DNA of 64,000 nucleotides from Gnetum montanum. Its lineage: Eukaryota; Streptophyta; Gnetopsida; Gnetales; Gnetaceae. Under the pieces are notes generated by a model. It did not search any database. It was not told the DNA's origin and saw only the letters and a list, made by a program, of their open reading frames with translations. The stretch lies in NCBI GenBank assembly GCA_015680685.1, contig MNCI01007684.1, positions 751,459 to 815,458 on the forward strand, read 5' to 3'. Shown piece by piece: positions 24,101-35,441 of this stretch; within the stretch, counting starts at the first letter, position 1; each line of letters opens with the position of its first letter. The position numbers and the translations under genes are program-made.

Positions 24101-25642
24101 GAGGAGGAGGAGATGAACACAGAGAAGAATAATGAAAATGTGGATAAGGATCAGGGAGAAGGAATGGAGGAATTAAAGAAGAACACCACGGAAACTGAGT
24201 CGTTATATGACCAGGGTGGTGTCGAACAAATGTTCTGCAGATTTCTTCAGGGGAATTTGGATTTAGGCGATCCTCCAGAAGGTGACGAGGGACATGGTAT
24301 GTTTTCCTTTTATCTTATTTCAACTTGCCCTGTTAGTTGTCATTTCTATGGTATTTTATTTTCATGTTTTCATTTTTCAGACGAAGGCAACGAGACTAGG
24401 ACAGTGTCCTTGGATGTACCTATGAAGATGATTCTGCCTGAGAGGACCGCTGAGGTTAGTTCCCGCACTCGTGAGCCATTTACTTGGTCTAAAATGCTAA
24501 GTAAGATGGATTTTGTAGCCAGAATCGTGGAAGAAGTTGTTAAACAAATTTAGGAGGTCAACCCCAAAATAGGTATAATGTTTTTAAATGGCTTGTCGTT
24601 TTAGAGTGTCACACCCTGTTTTTATTGTCTTAATGTTTGTTCCTTTTGTTCGCATAGGTGCCTAGTTAAGGTGGGATCCTTCTGAGGTGATTAGCATCAA
24701 TAGTTTGGCTACACTACCCCTAGAGGTGGAATAGGTACCAAGGCCGGTTTACAATGAGCTGGCGGAAAGCCTTATCCATAATGCAAAGTTGGTGTGGACC
24801 TGTAGGCGATCCATCGAATAACTATGGTTGCAGATCTAGACAAAGGAGAAGGAAGTCTCCGAGCTATCAACTGAACACAACGACCTCAAAGCTCGTTATG
24901 AATTCGCTCTAACCCGATTAGCAGGTGATAGTTCTTGGCGAACATCTAAGATTACGTACAATAGATATTGGAACTTGTTAAATTTCCATGCGTCACTAAC
25001 TCGGAGGTTCACAAAGCGTAAAGCATAGATAGACCTATTGAATCTGAAGTGCCAGGATTGGAAGGCATTTTACTCCAAGGTGCGTAAGTGGGGCCAAGAT
25101 GAAAAGAATCATAAGCACCAATATAGGAAATCCTTGAAAGAAGTTTCTATAGAGAAATGGCAACTTGAGATGTTCGTAGAGGGTTCGGGCTTACGTTCTG
25201 CGTTCGATACTTTTGCGGAGAACACCGTAGTTGAGATGGAATCTCCTAAGAGGGTTATTACCACTGCTTCTGGTGAAGTTACTGTGGGTGAATTTCCTCT
25301 GAAACGTCCAGTCTGGTCGGCTGTTGACAAGGGAAAGGCCTTGGCAGACGTCGACCTAGGCCTTGGTGAGACAGATTGGGCTAGTGTTTCGGAGGAAGAA
25401 ATCCTTCGTCGATTGGAGTTCGGTTTGGGGAGATCTCCTATGGTAAGTATTTTGTCATTGTGAAACTGATTTATTGAAGAATATTTGAAATTTTGACATT
25501 CTCTTGTTCTTATATTGGTTGTCTCATTTTGTATTTTTAGGATGAAGGTGGCGATGATACTCAAGAAGCTGGCCCCAGTGGAGCAGGGGCCCCTGACGCT
25601 GGTGGATCTAAAGGGGATGATCCTCCTGTCCCAGATGCTTAG
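21167..25642 (+). pseudogene. Antisense eight-exon gene inside element A (unknown protein, about 1033 aa)
   Basis: The gene runs against the direction of gag-pol. Proposed exons: 21167-21297, 22044-22397, 22569-22837, 22925-23965, 24069-24296, 24381-24572, 24658-25442, 25541-25642. They sum to 3102 nt, exactly 1034 codons, with intron phases 2,2,1,1,1,1,0. Introns mostly show GT..AG with pyrimidine tracts; one donor is GC (22838) and one reads AT (22398). About nine in-frame stops remain, all TAG or TAA where Gln (or Lys) is likely. The N-terminus is basic (MGRGKEVEG). Exon 4 holds a conserved block (KAQKWL, GLMELF, SPDVSIGEMIGIV, FFSNLFGIP). Exons 5-7 are rich in coiled coil. B carries the homologue at 38485-35442. 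I do not recognise the function; antisense extra ORFs are known in Tat elements. Confidence 0.75.
21298..22043 (+). other. First intron of the A antisense gene, rich in GCGTATACGC
   Basis: Donor CAAGTAGG at 21298 and acceptor TTTGCAG ending at 22043 join the frame beginning at 21167 (phase 2) to the frame of exon 2. The 746-bp intron holds about 20 GCGTA/GCGTATACGC motifs (for example near 21609, 21641, 21779, 21920), like those in the LTR U3. Confidence 0.55.
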
Positions 25643-25924
25643 TTTTTTTTTTTGTTTTTTTTTAGTTTTGTCTTTGGAACTATGCTGACTCAAATTGATA
25701 CGGGAATTGTAACTTGAAAACTTTGAGATGAACGGAAAAAATTGACACATATAATTGTACAGCATTGCATGTATAAATATTTTTTGTTGATTTTGAGTTT
25801 GATTGCACACACGACACGACAATGTAAAATATTTTGGTTTATATTTTTCATTTTTATTTTTATTTTTTTATTTATTCTAAGTGTAATATGCGGATGTAAT
25901 TACAAGAGGAGGAACAAAGCACAA
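25643..25924 (+). other. 3' region of A antisense gene
   Basis: AT-rich sequence with long T runs (about 25643-25672 and 25840-25875) follows the stop codon at 25640-25642. It probably contains the 3' UTR and poly(A) signals, but I cannot point to one site with confidence. No other gene is seen. Confidence 0.4.
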
Positions 25925-26200
25925 GTGTGTGATCTAGTTTAAGGCCATTTCGGGCCTCCATCCGTAGTTTAAGGCCATTTTAGGCCCCTTCGTAAACAAG
26001 TAGCATTTCGTATAACGTGGATGGATTTCTTGGTTGACCGACCATTCCTGATCGGGGCTAGTTTTATGTCATTGCGGACATGATAGTTTAACGTCTTTTC
26101 AGAGAAGGAGTGTAGTTTAATGTTTTTTTTTATTTTTATGTTGTTGTAGTTTAACGTCATTTCGGACATGCTATAGTTTAACGTCGTTTCGGACTAGGGA
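25925..26200 (-). repeat. Hairpin-tail repeat tract (iii), after A protease
   Basis: About six units. On the minus strand: GGCCCGAAATGGCC then TTAAACTA; GTCCGCAATGACATAAAACT; GTCCGAAATGACGTTAAACT. Different units use GGCC/GGCC or GTC/GAC stems, keeping the pairing. It corresponds in position to 34925-35345 of element B. Confidence 0.7.
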
Positions 26201-26205
26201 TGGTA

Positions 26206-27279
26206 TTATTTTAGGAGTTTTTTAATTTTCTTCTTTTTAATGTTAGGCGATGTGTCAATGGGTATGATTCTGTATTCAGCATCTCCTTCGCTGATTACGT
26301 TAAACGGTAATTTGGCCCAAGGGATGTCTGATGGAATGGCTTCTATGTCAGTGTTCTCTCGTGTTTCGGTGTTTGTTATAAGTTCTGTGTTAGTTTCTAC
26401 TTGAGACGATGTATGTATAATGGCAGGTCTAGGCGTTTCTCTTTTAGGTGGATTTGGATTACTGCTTACTGGTTGTTTTTCGTTTACATCGTTTCGACTA
26501 GGCTTTTCGAGTTCAACCTCTGAGCCTTGGTCCATGTCCATGTGTGATGAAACAATAGGTGTAGTCGCTTCCCCATGTATGATGATTTCACCGCCCTCAT
26601 AAGGTAGGTGAATTTCTTGGTGTATAGGGGAGGAGACTGCATTCAGTTGGGCCAACCAGGGTCTTCCTAATATTAGGTTGAACCCCGGCATTTCATCAAC
26701 CACAACGAAATCGACAGACGTGGGAAACTAGTCCCCCGCTATGAAGTCTAAGGTTATTATGCCTTTGACCATCACGCGTGACCTGCTGAATGATTTTAAA
26801 CATGTAGCCGCAGTCAATTTGATTGACTCCGTTAGCCCTAGTTGTTCAACGATTGGGTATGGTACCACGTTTGTAGTGGGTCCATCGTCTACATGGACCC
26901 TATGTATCTTGAACTGGTTCATGCGTATCGTTATGAACATGGGGGTTGTTGTCACCTCCCCTATTTTCATATCCATTTTAATGTTGTTGTCATGGAAGTT
27001 TAGTGGTTTGGACATTGTCCCTTGGGACGAGTACATTACCGCATGAATGGATGGTTCGTTTGGGGGTAAGTTCTTGCTTACTGGGATGGACGTTAATATG
27101 CGTACCAAGGCTTCACGATGTGTTTGGGATGTAAGAATCAAGTCATACAAGCTTAGCGAAGTGTTCTTCTGCTTGAGTGCTTGTGTGACTTGTGTTAAAG
27201 CTGTTGCCAAATCTCTATTGTTAGGGGCATTTGTATCAGCGATGACTGGGTCCATTGGCCCCAGCAGTTTTATTTCATG
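26206..27279 (-). pseudogene. Element A protease region
   Basis: The minus strand encodes a retroviral-type aspartic protease. The active site is VHVDDGPTTNVVP near 26885 (VHVDDGAAANFVP in B), then FNLILGRPWLAQL near 26660. A preceding block (TQALKQKNTSLSLYDLIL) is shared with B. One in-frame stop (near 26728) splits it. It ends with a Lys-rich tail and a stop before repeat tract (iii), so protease and RT are on separate ORFs in this family. Confidence 0.85.
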
Positions 27280-29309
27280 CTACTTTGATCCATCGTTCTT
27301 GCTTGGAGCTGTTATTTCAAATGTATCATGTTTTTTGAAGGGTTCACCCTCATTGCCTACGTTTGGTTGACTATTGGGTTGCGTCATGGGTACAGCATCA
27401 AGTGGAGTGGGTTTAGGGGGCCCTAAAGCTAACCGTTGGTACTCCTTCTCCAAGCGTTCATGTGTAAGCCTATCTGCTAAGCATTCTCGCATGTGCCATG
27501 GAGGTGGAGCTGGTCTTGGAGCTTTGAGTTGCCTTGGGATTCGCACCACATATGGAGGCAGGTGGGGTCGCAGGTGAACAGTCGGATGTGGTTGGACGGA
27601 AGACTGGCTGGACACCTTGATGACGTAGGGACTAGGTTTACCCTGCGTGTGTGAGGTGGAGGCTTGGACTTCTGCTGTTGCAACTGCGGGTGGCACTCGA
27701 ACTACGAAAGGGTCAGGCCGAGTAGGAGGGGTTGATAGGTTCAGGGTGGTGATAGCGGGAGGTATGGGCACTACGTAAGGTTTTTACGGAGTGGATGATG
27801 GTTGAGGAATCGATGCAGATGGAGTAGGTGGAACATGTACTACAAACAGTTTGTTAGGTACCTGTTGTTTATACTTGGGGTAGATGGTGTTGATGTTGGG
27901 TGTCTCGGGTTCATCATCAAGGAAGATTGTATTGATAACGTACGACGCTTATTTGGTGTTCAGAGGGTCTTTATACACCCCCATAGCCTAATTCTGAGGC
28001 TGGACCAGGTTGGCCTCATCAAAGGTGATTTGGCCTTCGTCGATCATCCATTGTATGTCCTGCTTCAGCATAAAACAGTAATCTGTGTCGTGCCCGTTGC
28101 ATTGGTGATAATAGCAGAAGCGATCGATTCTAAAACCTTTGGGCACTGAAGGCTCATCCGGCGTTGCTAGGCTTGGGTTCTGAATGAGTTGACAGAACCG
28201 GTCATGTCTCTAGATGCCCACAGGGGATAACTGTTTATGTTTCATTAACCCAGCTTTCAGGAGTTGGTCGAAGAGCTGGGATGGCTTCATTGGCAGAGGC
28301 GTATATTGAGAGGGTTCTTTCCTCTCGAAATTTCGTGTATGGTTTGTTGTTGGGTTCTGCGATGATGATGATTCCAGAGTGGTTGTGGAAATAGGTTTAT
28401 TATAGTTAGTAGGGGCTATGGGCGGCTTATTTTGGTATGCCATGTTTGCTTGTTGCGCTCCTGCTATTGCTGCTATAGTTTTTTTTGCCTTCTCCTTATC
28501 TTTTTTAGTGTATTAATTTTTAAAGGCTAAGTATGTAGGGTCGTGGCTGTTTTGAGCCGCCTCTTCTATGTTTTTGATCTGTACAAAAGCTTGGTTAAGG
28601 TTACACGCGTTAAGATAGTACAACTTGGATTTAAAAAAGTCATTAATGGCCCCTTTTAGAATAGTTAGCAGGTATGTTTGCGAGATTGGCTCATGTAGCT
28701 TTTTGAGAGCAGCACTCCACCTCTGAATGAATTTCTGCACAGGTTCGAGCGGCGCTTGCTTAACCTGTATAAGGCTATTCAATGTCACCTCAGGTTTCAA
28801 GTTATATTTGAACCTGGTCACAAACTGATGCAACAACTCTTCCAAGGAGAATATAGAGTTCCTCGGCAAGGCCCGGTACCAATCGAGTGTCCTCCCTGCA
28901 AGGGACATAGGGAACACTCACAAAACGGCATGGGACCATGCCTGGAGTAACGCGCATTCTAACCTAAATGTTATGAGGTGCGCATTGGGATCCGTCTCCT
29001 CATTATACTTAGTTAGTGTCGGCAATGATATGCCTTTGGGTAAGGTCAGAGGCAGGATGGAAGGGCTGATGGGGTCATCGTGGTAGAAATCCACTACCTT
29101 TAGCTCTCCATCGGCAGTCGTTTTGAGGCACTTTACCTCGTCAGTAAGTTCTTACATTAATTTTTTGGCGTCTGCCCAGTCTTGGGCACTCAATGACACG
29201 GTAGCTTGAGGTTGTGGTATATTGTACAGGTTAGAATGTTGGATGGTAGGTTGAAAGGCTAAAAGTTGTGCGGTTGGTGGCTGTGCTTGTGGGATGTTTA
29301 TAGCATGTG
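27280..29309 (-). pseudogene. gag: Element A gag, C-terminal two thirds
   Basis: Continuation of A's gag after the B insertion. The retrotransposon gag domain is at about 28917-28513 (RTLDWYRALPRNSIFSLEEL, GAINDFFKSKLYYL). A zinc-knuckle variant C-x2-H-x4-H-x4-C (CYYHQCNGHDTDYC) lies near 28110, followed by a long Pro-rich segment (27770-27470). Several stops occur at former Gln or Arg codons. The homologous protein in B can be followed along its length. Confidence 0.85.
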
Positions 29310-29314
29310 GCACC
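29310..29314 (+). repeat. Target site duplication of B, left copy (GCACC)
   Basis: GCACC lies directly before the B LTR and is repeated at 41715-41719 directly after it. Confidence 0.9.
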
Positions 29315-29544
29315 TGAAACACCATGAAAATTACGAGTCGGCCTCAGGCGAAGATTCGCAATTCGAGTAAGAACGCGCCTCAAATTTGTTCAAGGACAAG
29401 TTTATGCTCTATCACGCACGGCAGCGTAATGAGCGTAATAAGCTTTAAGACAGTTGAAGGCAGAACCCAGAGAAGCACAACAGGTTGGCACTTTTTCTTG
29501 CAGTACATGGATAACTTGTCTTTATGCTTGTTACGCAGCGGTGC

Positions 29545-29765
29545 GTACCATGGCGTATGTTGTCAAGTTGTACATTGCTTACGCTTCATTACGCGCAGCT
29601 GCGTAGTGAGCGTAACTTACATTGTTTACGCTTCATCACATGCAGCTGCGTAGCGAGCGTAAACCACGCATGATTTATGCTTCATTACGCGAGGTTGCGT
29701 AGCAAGCGTAAGTTGCGCACTATCCATGCTTCGTTACACACAGTTGCGTAGTGAGCGTAAAACAA
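29545..29765. repeat. Tandem imperfect palindromes in B 5' LTR U3
   Basis: Four units of about 50 bp, each with a left half like TTACGCTTCATTACGC and a right half like GCGTAGTGAGCGTAA. Each unit can fold on itself. They lie upstream of the TATA box and recur at 40573-40785 in the 3' LTR. Confidence 0.75.
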
Positions 29766-29996
29766 TTTTGAGATTATGGCTTACGCTCATACACGGAACG
29801 CAACATGGATGAGCATAATACAGCCTGAATGCAGCCTAAAGTACACTCAGCATGTGTCTACTCTTCACATGCACAACACGCAAACAAGCGTGTTGTGCGT
29901 AGTCACAGTCTGACTTAAAAGATCATGCCAGCAGGGCCTGCAATATCCGGAACTCACATCATCAGGGTTGCACCTTTTCCACGAAGCGTCACGGCC

Positions 29997-30004
29997 TATA
30001 AATA
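29997..30004 (+). promoter_or_regulatory. TATA box of B 5' LTR
   Basis: TATAAATA followed by CCCC, conserved at 41018-41025. It is the likely core promoter of element B. Confidence 0.65.
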
Positions 30005-30699
30005 CCCCAGTTGACAAAGATACAAGTGTGGGCAAAAATTTGGGTTAGCAAATTTCTGAGCACCAGAGCACTTAGCACTTTGGAACAGAGATACAGAGAA
30101 TAGCGCTTTGGCAATCGTGGACATCATCATCTTACAGCCGAAGCAGGGTACAGTTCAAATTGAGTACCGGTGACAGGAGCAATCTTTCTGCTGAAAGGAC
30201 TCTATCAATCAGAAACAATTGATCGGTAGACGTCAAAGCTTGGCCTGCCTTGCATCTCAGCTTTAGTCCACAAGGTAGATCGGACTTCTGTTTAGACCGT
30301 TTTTGCTTGTTGTTCTATGCTTGTTTCACATCCTGTAAGCGGGGATTCCCCAGTGTAATTTCTCACACGAAATATACATTTATAAGTCAAAGCGCAGATC
30401 TTGAAGCTTCGAGCTTCTTATGTCAACCTCTTCTTATCGTGTTTAGCATTATCGCCGTTGCAATCGAACTACATCGTTTCCCCTCGTTTTATCACTCTTC
30501 GAAATAGATCGCTTTCTCTCTGTGTAATTCTCATTATTTTACTGACCCATAAGTCCCTGTCTGATCGACAAGACCGTTAAGGGCACCGCCGATTCGTTTT
30601 TCCAGCTTAGCCCTCGCGCAGATCCATGGTTAAAACTGTGTACGCTGGAATATCGGTCGGTATTTCCAGCTGCCGACGTTTTCTGTCGTTACAGTTTTC

Positions 30700-30716
30700 T
30701 GGTGCTAGAAGGAGGG
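30700..30716 (+). other. Primer binding site of element B
   Basis: TGGTGCTAGAAGGAGGG starts seven bases after the LTR. A has TGGCGCTAGAAGGAGGG in the same place. I cannot name the tRNA with confidence. Confidence 0.6.
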
Positions 30717-30940
30717 CCTTCAGGCTCCGATCCGAACATTTCGGGTAACCCTATTAGAGATCCATACCCTAAACTGTAGACATAATACCTCTAGGGAAGT
30801 CTACGGTTAATCGCGTGGTATAGATCGGTCGCAAGGATGATTTCTTTGAAATCCTACATGGTAGAAAGCCTTTTGTGCATTTTGTTGCCAGCCATTCGCT
30901 TTTAGATCCGATTATCAGTCACTCTCGACTTCGTTGATCA

Positions 30941-33900
30941 ATGGATTCTTTTTACTCAAACACAACCGCCATGGTCGCTGCCGATCTGGGTGTCGCACCT
31001 GTGAATCCTGCGATGGTCACAGGACCAGCCCCCGGTGCAACGGGACCTCAGGGACCATTGCGCCGATCCTTGAGGCTTCAGGGGAAAGAGCCCATCTTTA
31101 CAGTTATAACCCCTGAAGAATACAATTTCATATGCGTCAAGATCTAGGCGGGGCTGGCTCTTAGCTGAGCCAAGCTGGAGGCAAAGCGAAATTTCGAGGT
31201 GCTTCATCGAGGGGGCTATGATTTTAAGCCAACAGCCTACGATATAATCCCCTTGACTGACCAATACCATGAATTGATCGCACAGCTGATCATGGCCAGA
31301 GGCCAAACTTCACAACCCGTGGTGGAACCTCAGCGTGAGGAGGAGGCAGAGGACAAATTTGCGGCTCTATCGGAACATTCATTCCATACTCTGACACCCC
31401 ACACGTACGTAAATCCGTTGTTCCCTTTCAACGGAGAGGTATCCTCTCTGGACTCGGCCGTGACCACGCAGGCGCAAATCCCTGTCCTTCTGCAGGCCAA
31501 CGCGCAGCCGTCTGGATTGCCAATGCAACCACCGCATAACGCGGAGGTGGTCCCGTCGCAACACGTAATCAACATTCCGACGGTGATCCCAGCGACCACC
31601 GTGCCCTATTTCATCCCTCAGGTACAAGCTCACACTGTACCGATAACTCGCTCAGCGCAAATATCCCCGCCAATTCCGCCAATCCAGCAACATACCGTAA
31701 CCGCGCCACAGCAAACCTTTGTTCAATACCCTGCAACAAGTCAGTGGACCAACCCTGCTGCGCAACAATACCCGTCTGCGGTTTACGGTGCACAACCTTC
31801 GGTTACACCTGCGGCACAATTTTCGCGGGTGTTTCCTCAATATACATACCATTATCCTACGCAACAGGCAGAAGTTAACCTCTCGTCTCAGACCGGTGGA
31901 TGGAGGCCTTCGCAAGCCCCCCAACCTACAGGAATCCCTGCTCCACCAGCGGTTAGCCAACCACCTCCTGCATTCCAGTTTCCTAGGGCTGCCCACCCAG
32001 TCCAACCTCCTATGCCTGCTGCGCAGATACCTCCGTTAACAGGTCTAGACCAAGCGTTCCAGCTTATCCAGACGCTTACTGAGGAGGTGCGACGTCTTAA
32101 GACTGCTGGATCTGATACCATTCAGGTCATGGACTTTTATCAAGATGATCCGATCAATCCAGTGGTCCCCATGCTATCGTTGCCGCCAGGGATGTCCCTC
32201 CCCCATTTTACCAAGTATAATGGAGAAGGGGATCCCAACACCCATCTAGCCACCTTCAGGTCTGAATCTTTGTTGTTACAACAGTGGCCGCACACTTTAA
32301 TCCGAGTCTTTGCAATGTCATTGACGGGGAAAGCTTTAGAATGGTATAGAGCCCTCCCACGCTCTTCCATTTCAACCTTAGAAGAGCTGCTGACTCAATT
32401 TGTGACCTGATTCAAATACAACATGAAGCCGGAAGTCACGTTGGAACAGCTTATGGGGGTGAAACAAGACCCGCTCGAGCCAGTCCAAAGGTTCATACAG
32501 CATTGGAATGCTACCTTGAATGAGATCCGCGACCCGATCGTGGACTCCCATCTACTGGCTATATTCAAGGGAGCAGTCAATGACTTTATTAAGTCTAAGC
32601 TGTATTACCTTTCCCCCGGCGATATACGTCAGGCCTTCGCACAGGTCCGAAGTATCCAAGATGCTGCAGAGGCCAGCAAAGACCTGGCATATGTCGCCTA
32701 TAAAAACGCACACAACAAAGCCAAGGACAAAGGCAAGGCAGTGACAACGATAGTAGCTGCGTTGACTGAAAACGCAAAAAACAAGAACACGAAGGCGCCC
32801 ACAACAGCGCCCCCTGAGGCCACGGCTGGTGCCGGCACCAGCCAAACCGCAGCTGCCCCTGAACAAGCCCCCCAGCCAAAGCCAAATTTTGAGCGTAAAG
32901 ATCGTTCAAAATACGCGGCTTTACCCGTGAAACATTCTGAACTGCTAAAACAACTATTAGCGGTAGGACACATTCAACCTAAGAAGGTGTCCGAGGAGGC
33001 CCTGAAGCATCACAGGCATTACTGTGAATTGCTGAAGGACCCTTCTTTAGCTCTGCCTAACGAGCCAGCAGTTCCGAGATCTTTCAGGCTGGATCATTTC
33101 TGTGACTACCACCAGATGTGTGGTCACGACACGGATTACTGCTGGGCATTGAAGGACGACATTCAATGCATGATCGATGAAGGTCATATAAAACTAGACA
33201 ACAGTAATCCTACGCATCCGGAAAACCAAACGCTGCATGTGTACAAGGATCCGTTGAACACAAATTACGATCCTTATACAATCACTGTGGTGAGTACGGA
33301 TGGTGAGCGTAAGGTACCGCCAAAAAAACCTTTCGTTTTGCATGTGCCCGCCAGCTCAACAAAGGGGCTTACTTCTTCTTCGGCAGCTACTGGGGTCTCA
33401 CGGCCACCGTTTATCATACGGGCACCTTCCCAAGTGCGCCCTCAGTCACGCGACACTACCCAAGCCACGGGTCCATCCGTGCCCATGCCGAGAGCGCCCT
33501 TCATTATTAGGGAACCACAACCATAGGCTGTCCCTCTCACGCAGGGGCAGACCTCTAGTCAGAACCACCAGTCATCGCCTCCTAAGCGAAGGGAGGAGAA
33601 TACAGCAGTTAACGCAGCAAAAGGCCACTCTACGCTCGGCTTCCCTAAGCCCAGGCTCCTGGCCTTTGTGCCTATGTCTATGCCTCAAAAATAGGCCAAG
33701 GGTGCAGAAACGCAGCCACATTCTCTCGTCAGAAAAAAGAACAACCCTCCCACTGACACCGCTCCACCTCGAGAGATCCGTCTCTTGGGCCGTATGGAAG
33801 AGGACAAGGGGGATAAACAACCCTGCTGAGAGAAGGACCTCCTCGATGCGTTCACACAGGTCAAACAAGTGCTCAAGCAAAAGAACACAACGCTGAGCTT

Positions 33901-34723
33901 GTACGACCTCTTGATGACTTCTCGAGAACACCGCGAGGCTATGGTACGCATGTTGACATCCATATCAGTGGACGCCAGCTTGCCGGCGGAAGAGGAAGCA
34001 ATACACGCTATCATGTTTCCTCCTGAAGCTGAACAACCCAAGCCCACCTCGTTGACCTTTCTGGACGAGTCTATTAAAGATGATCCGGAAAAGGGTCAAG
34101 TAACGACGGAGCCTATGTTCATTACCATTCAGGTCGGCCAGTACCGGATCCGGAGGGTGCACGTGGATGATGGCGCAGCTGCTAATTTCGTTCCCTATTC
34201 CATTGTGGATAGGTTGGGGTTGGTCGACCAGATCACTCCCACAACGACAACCTGCGTAAAATCATTCAATGGAGCACGGGTTCAGGTCAAGGGGACGGTG
34301 CGTATTGAGTTTGTGGCGGGGAATCAGTTCCCAACGGAAGCCACATTTTTAGTCGTCGAGGAGATGCCAGGCTTTAACTTAATCTTAGGGAGGTCATGGT
34401 TAGCCCAGCTGAGGGCGGTCTCGTCGCCGATCCATCAGGAGATACACCTACCCTATGCCGGAGGGGAGGTTATCATACGCGGCGACGAGGTCACCCCCAG
34501 GACCGTTAACAACATTGAAGAACGGAGTTCAGAGATCGAAACGGCTGACGATCAATCCCCTCTCCAAGCCCCTGAACAGAAAAATGACAATGATGACGGT
34601 CTAGCCTGGGCCAACCTGCCATTTCCGGATGACAGCATAGAGGAGTCGAACTGCAAACCTCCTCGCCCTTACGCAGCGTTTAACATAAAAGCTGCTAGGA
34701 GACAATTGCGTACTGACGGTTGA
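30941..34723 (+). pseudogene. gag: Element B gag-protease polyprotein, one frame with six stops
   Basis: From the ATG at 30941 to the stop at 34721 there are 1260 codons in a single frame with no indel. Six stops interrupt it: 31145, 31166, 32408, 33524, 33692 and 33827. All are TAG or TGA, explained by C to T in CAG or CGA; the A homologue has Gln or Arg at 31145, 31166 and 32408. Domains: N-terminal region, Pro/Gln-rich stretch (31500-32050), gag core (32270-32700), zinc-knuckle variant C-x2-H-x4-H-x4-C (CDYHQMCGHDTDYC near 33100), Pro-rich linker, protease with VHVDDGAAANFVP near 34160 and FNLILGRSWLAQL near 34375. Confidence 0.9.
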
Positions 34724-34924
34724 ATGAAGGTCTTCTGCGTACACTCATGTAAGTTATCATGATCATCCATCCAACAGTTTCCTTTGTTTCAGTATGCTTT
34801 TACGCGACATTCACCTTCTATATTTACGCTTTGCATTTTTTGTCTTTGCATGTGTTCATCATACGCACGTTAGTTACGTATCCTCATTCCTTTACGCATG
34901 TGTCCAGGCTTACATTTTGCTACA
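34724..34924 (+). other. Spacer after B protease
   Basis: About 200 bp between the gag-protease stop and repeat tract (iii). It is T-rich with scattered TTTACGC motifs. No gene is seen. Confidence 0.5.
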
Positions 34925-35345
34925 ACATACGCAGATGGCCCGCAACAGCCTTAAACTAGTAACTACTTTACGCAGGTGGCCCGCAACGGCCTTAAACTAG
35001 TAGCCAATTTACGTTTTCTTTGTTTTACGCAGATGGCCCGCAACGGCCTTAAACTAGTAGCTAATTTACGCAGATGGCCCGCAACGGCCTTAAACTAGTA
35101 GCTAATTTATGCAGATGGCCCGCAATGGCCTTAAACTAGTAGCTAATTTACGCAAATTCATGTGCTGGCCCGCAACGGCCTTAAACTAGCAGCTACTTTA
35201 CGCAAATTCTTATCTTGGCCCGCAACGGCCTTAAACTAGTTATTTTACGCTCTCAGCTCGCAATGGCCTTAAACTAGCTATCTACAATCGCAGTTTACGC
35301 TTCCTTCATGTTACACTCCCGGCCCGCAACGGCCTTAAGCTAAGA
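34925..35345 (+). repeat. Hairpin-tail tandem repeat (iii) of element B
   Basis: Nine units of about 41-60 bp. The core is GGCCCGCAACGGCCTTAAACT followed by AGTAGCTAATTTACGCAGAT or a variant. GGCC pairs with GGCC around a CGCAAC loop. The tract lies between the gag-protease ORF and the 3' end of the antisense gene and corresponds to 25925-26200 of A. Confidence 0.9.
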
Positions 35346-35441
35346 CTTACGCTCCATGATAGGTAGTTAACATTCAATCAAGTTTTATAACATGTCTTTT
35401 CAAGTTATTTGTAAACTGACATTACACCAACATCAACAAAA

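Larger units (their letters stand above)
29315..30693 (+). repeat. 5' LTR of element B
   Basis: 1379 bp from TGAAACAC to GTCGTTACA. The TATA box TATAAATA is at 29997-30004. Upstream of it (29400-29770) are tandem imperfect palindromes built on TTACGC/GCGTAA. Confidence 0.93.

Noticed and set aside
25109-25822. Minus-strand open stretch of 237 codons opposite antisense exons 7-8
   Set aside because: It runs across an intron of the well supported plus-strand gene and has a low-complexity N-terminus. A shadow frame.
31652-32121. Several 77-117 codon frames on both strands in B's gag
   Set aside because: They overlap the Pro/Gln-rich gag frame, which is supported by homology to A. Composition shadows only.
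33300-33896. 198-codon frame overlapping the gag-protease junction of B
   Set aside because: The gag-protease frame continues through here with two stops; the alternative frame has no homology in A.
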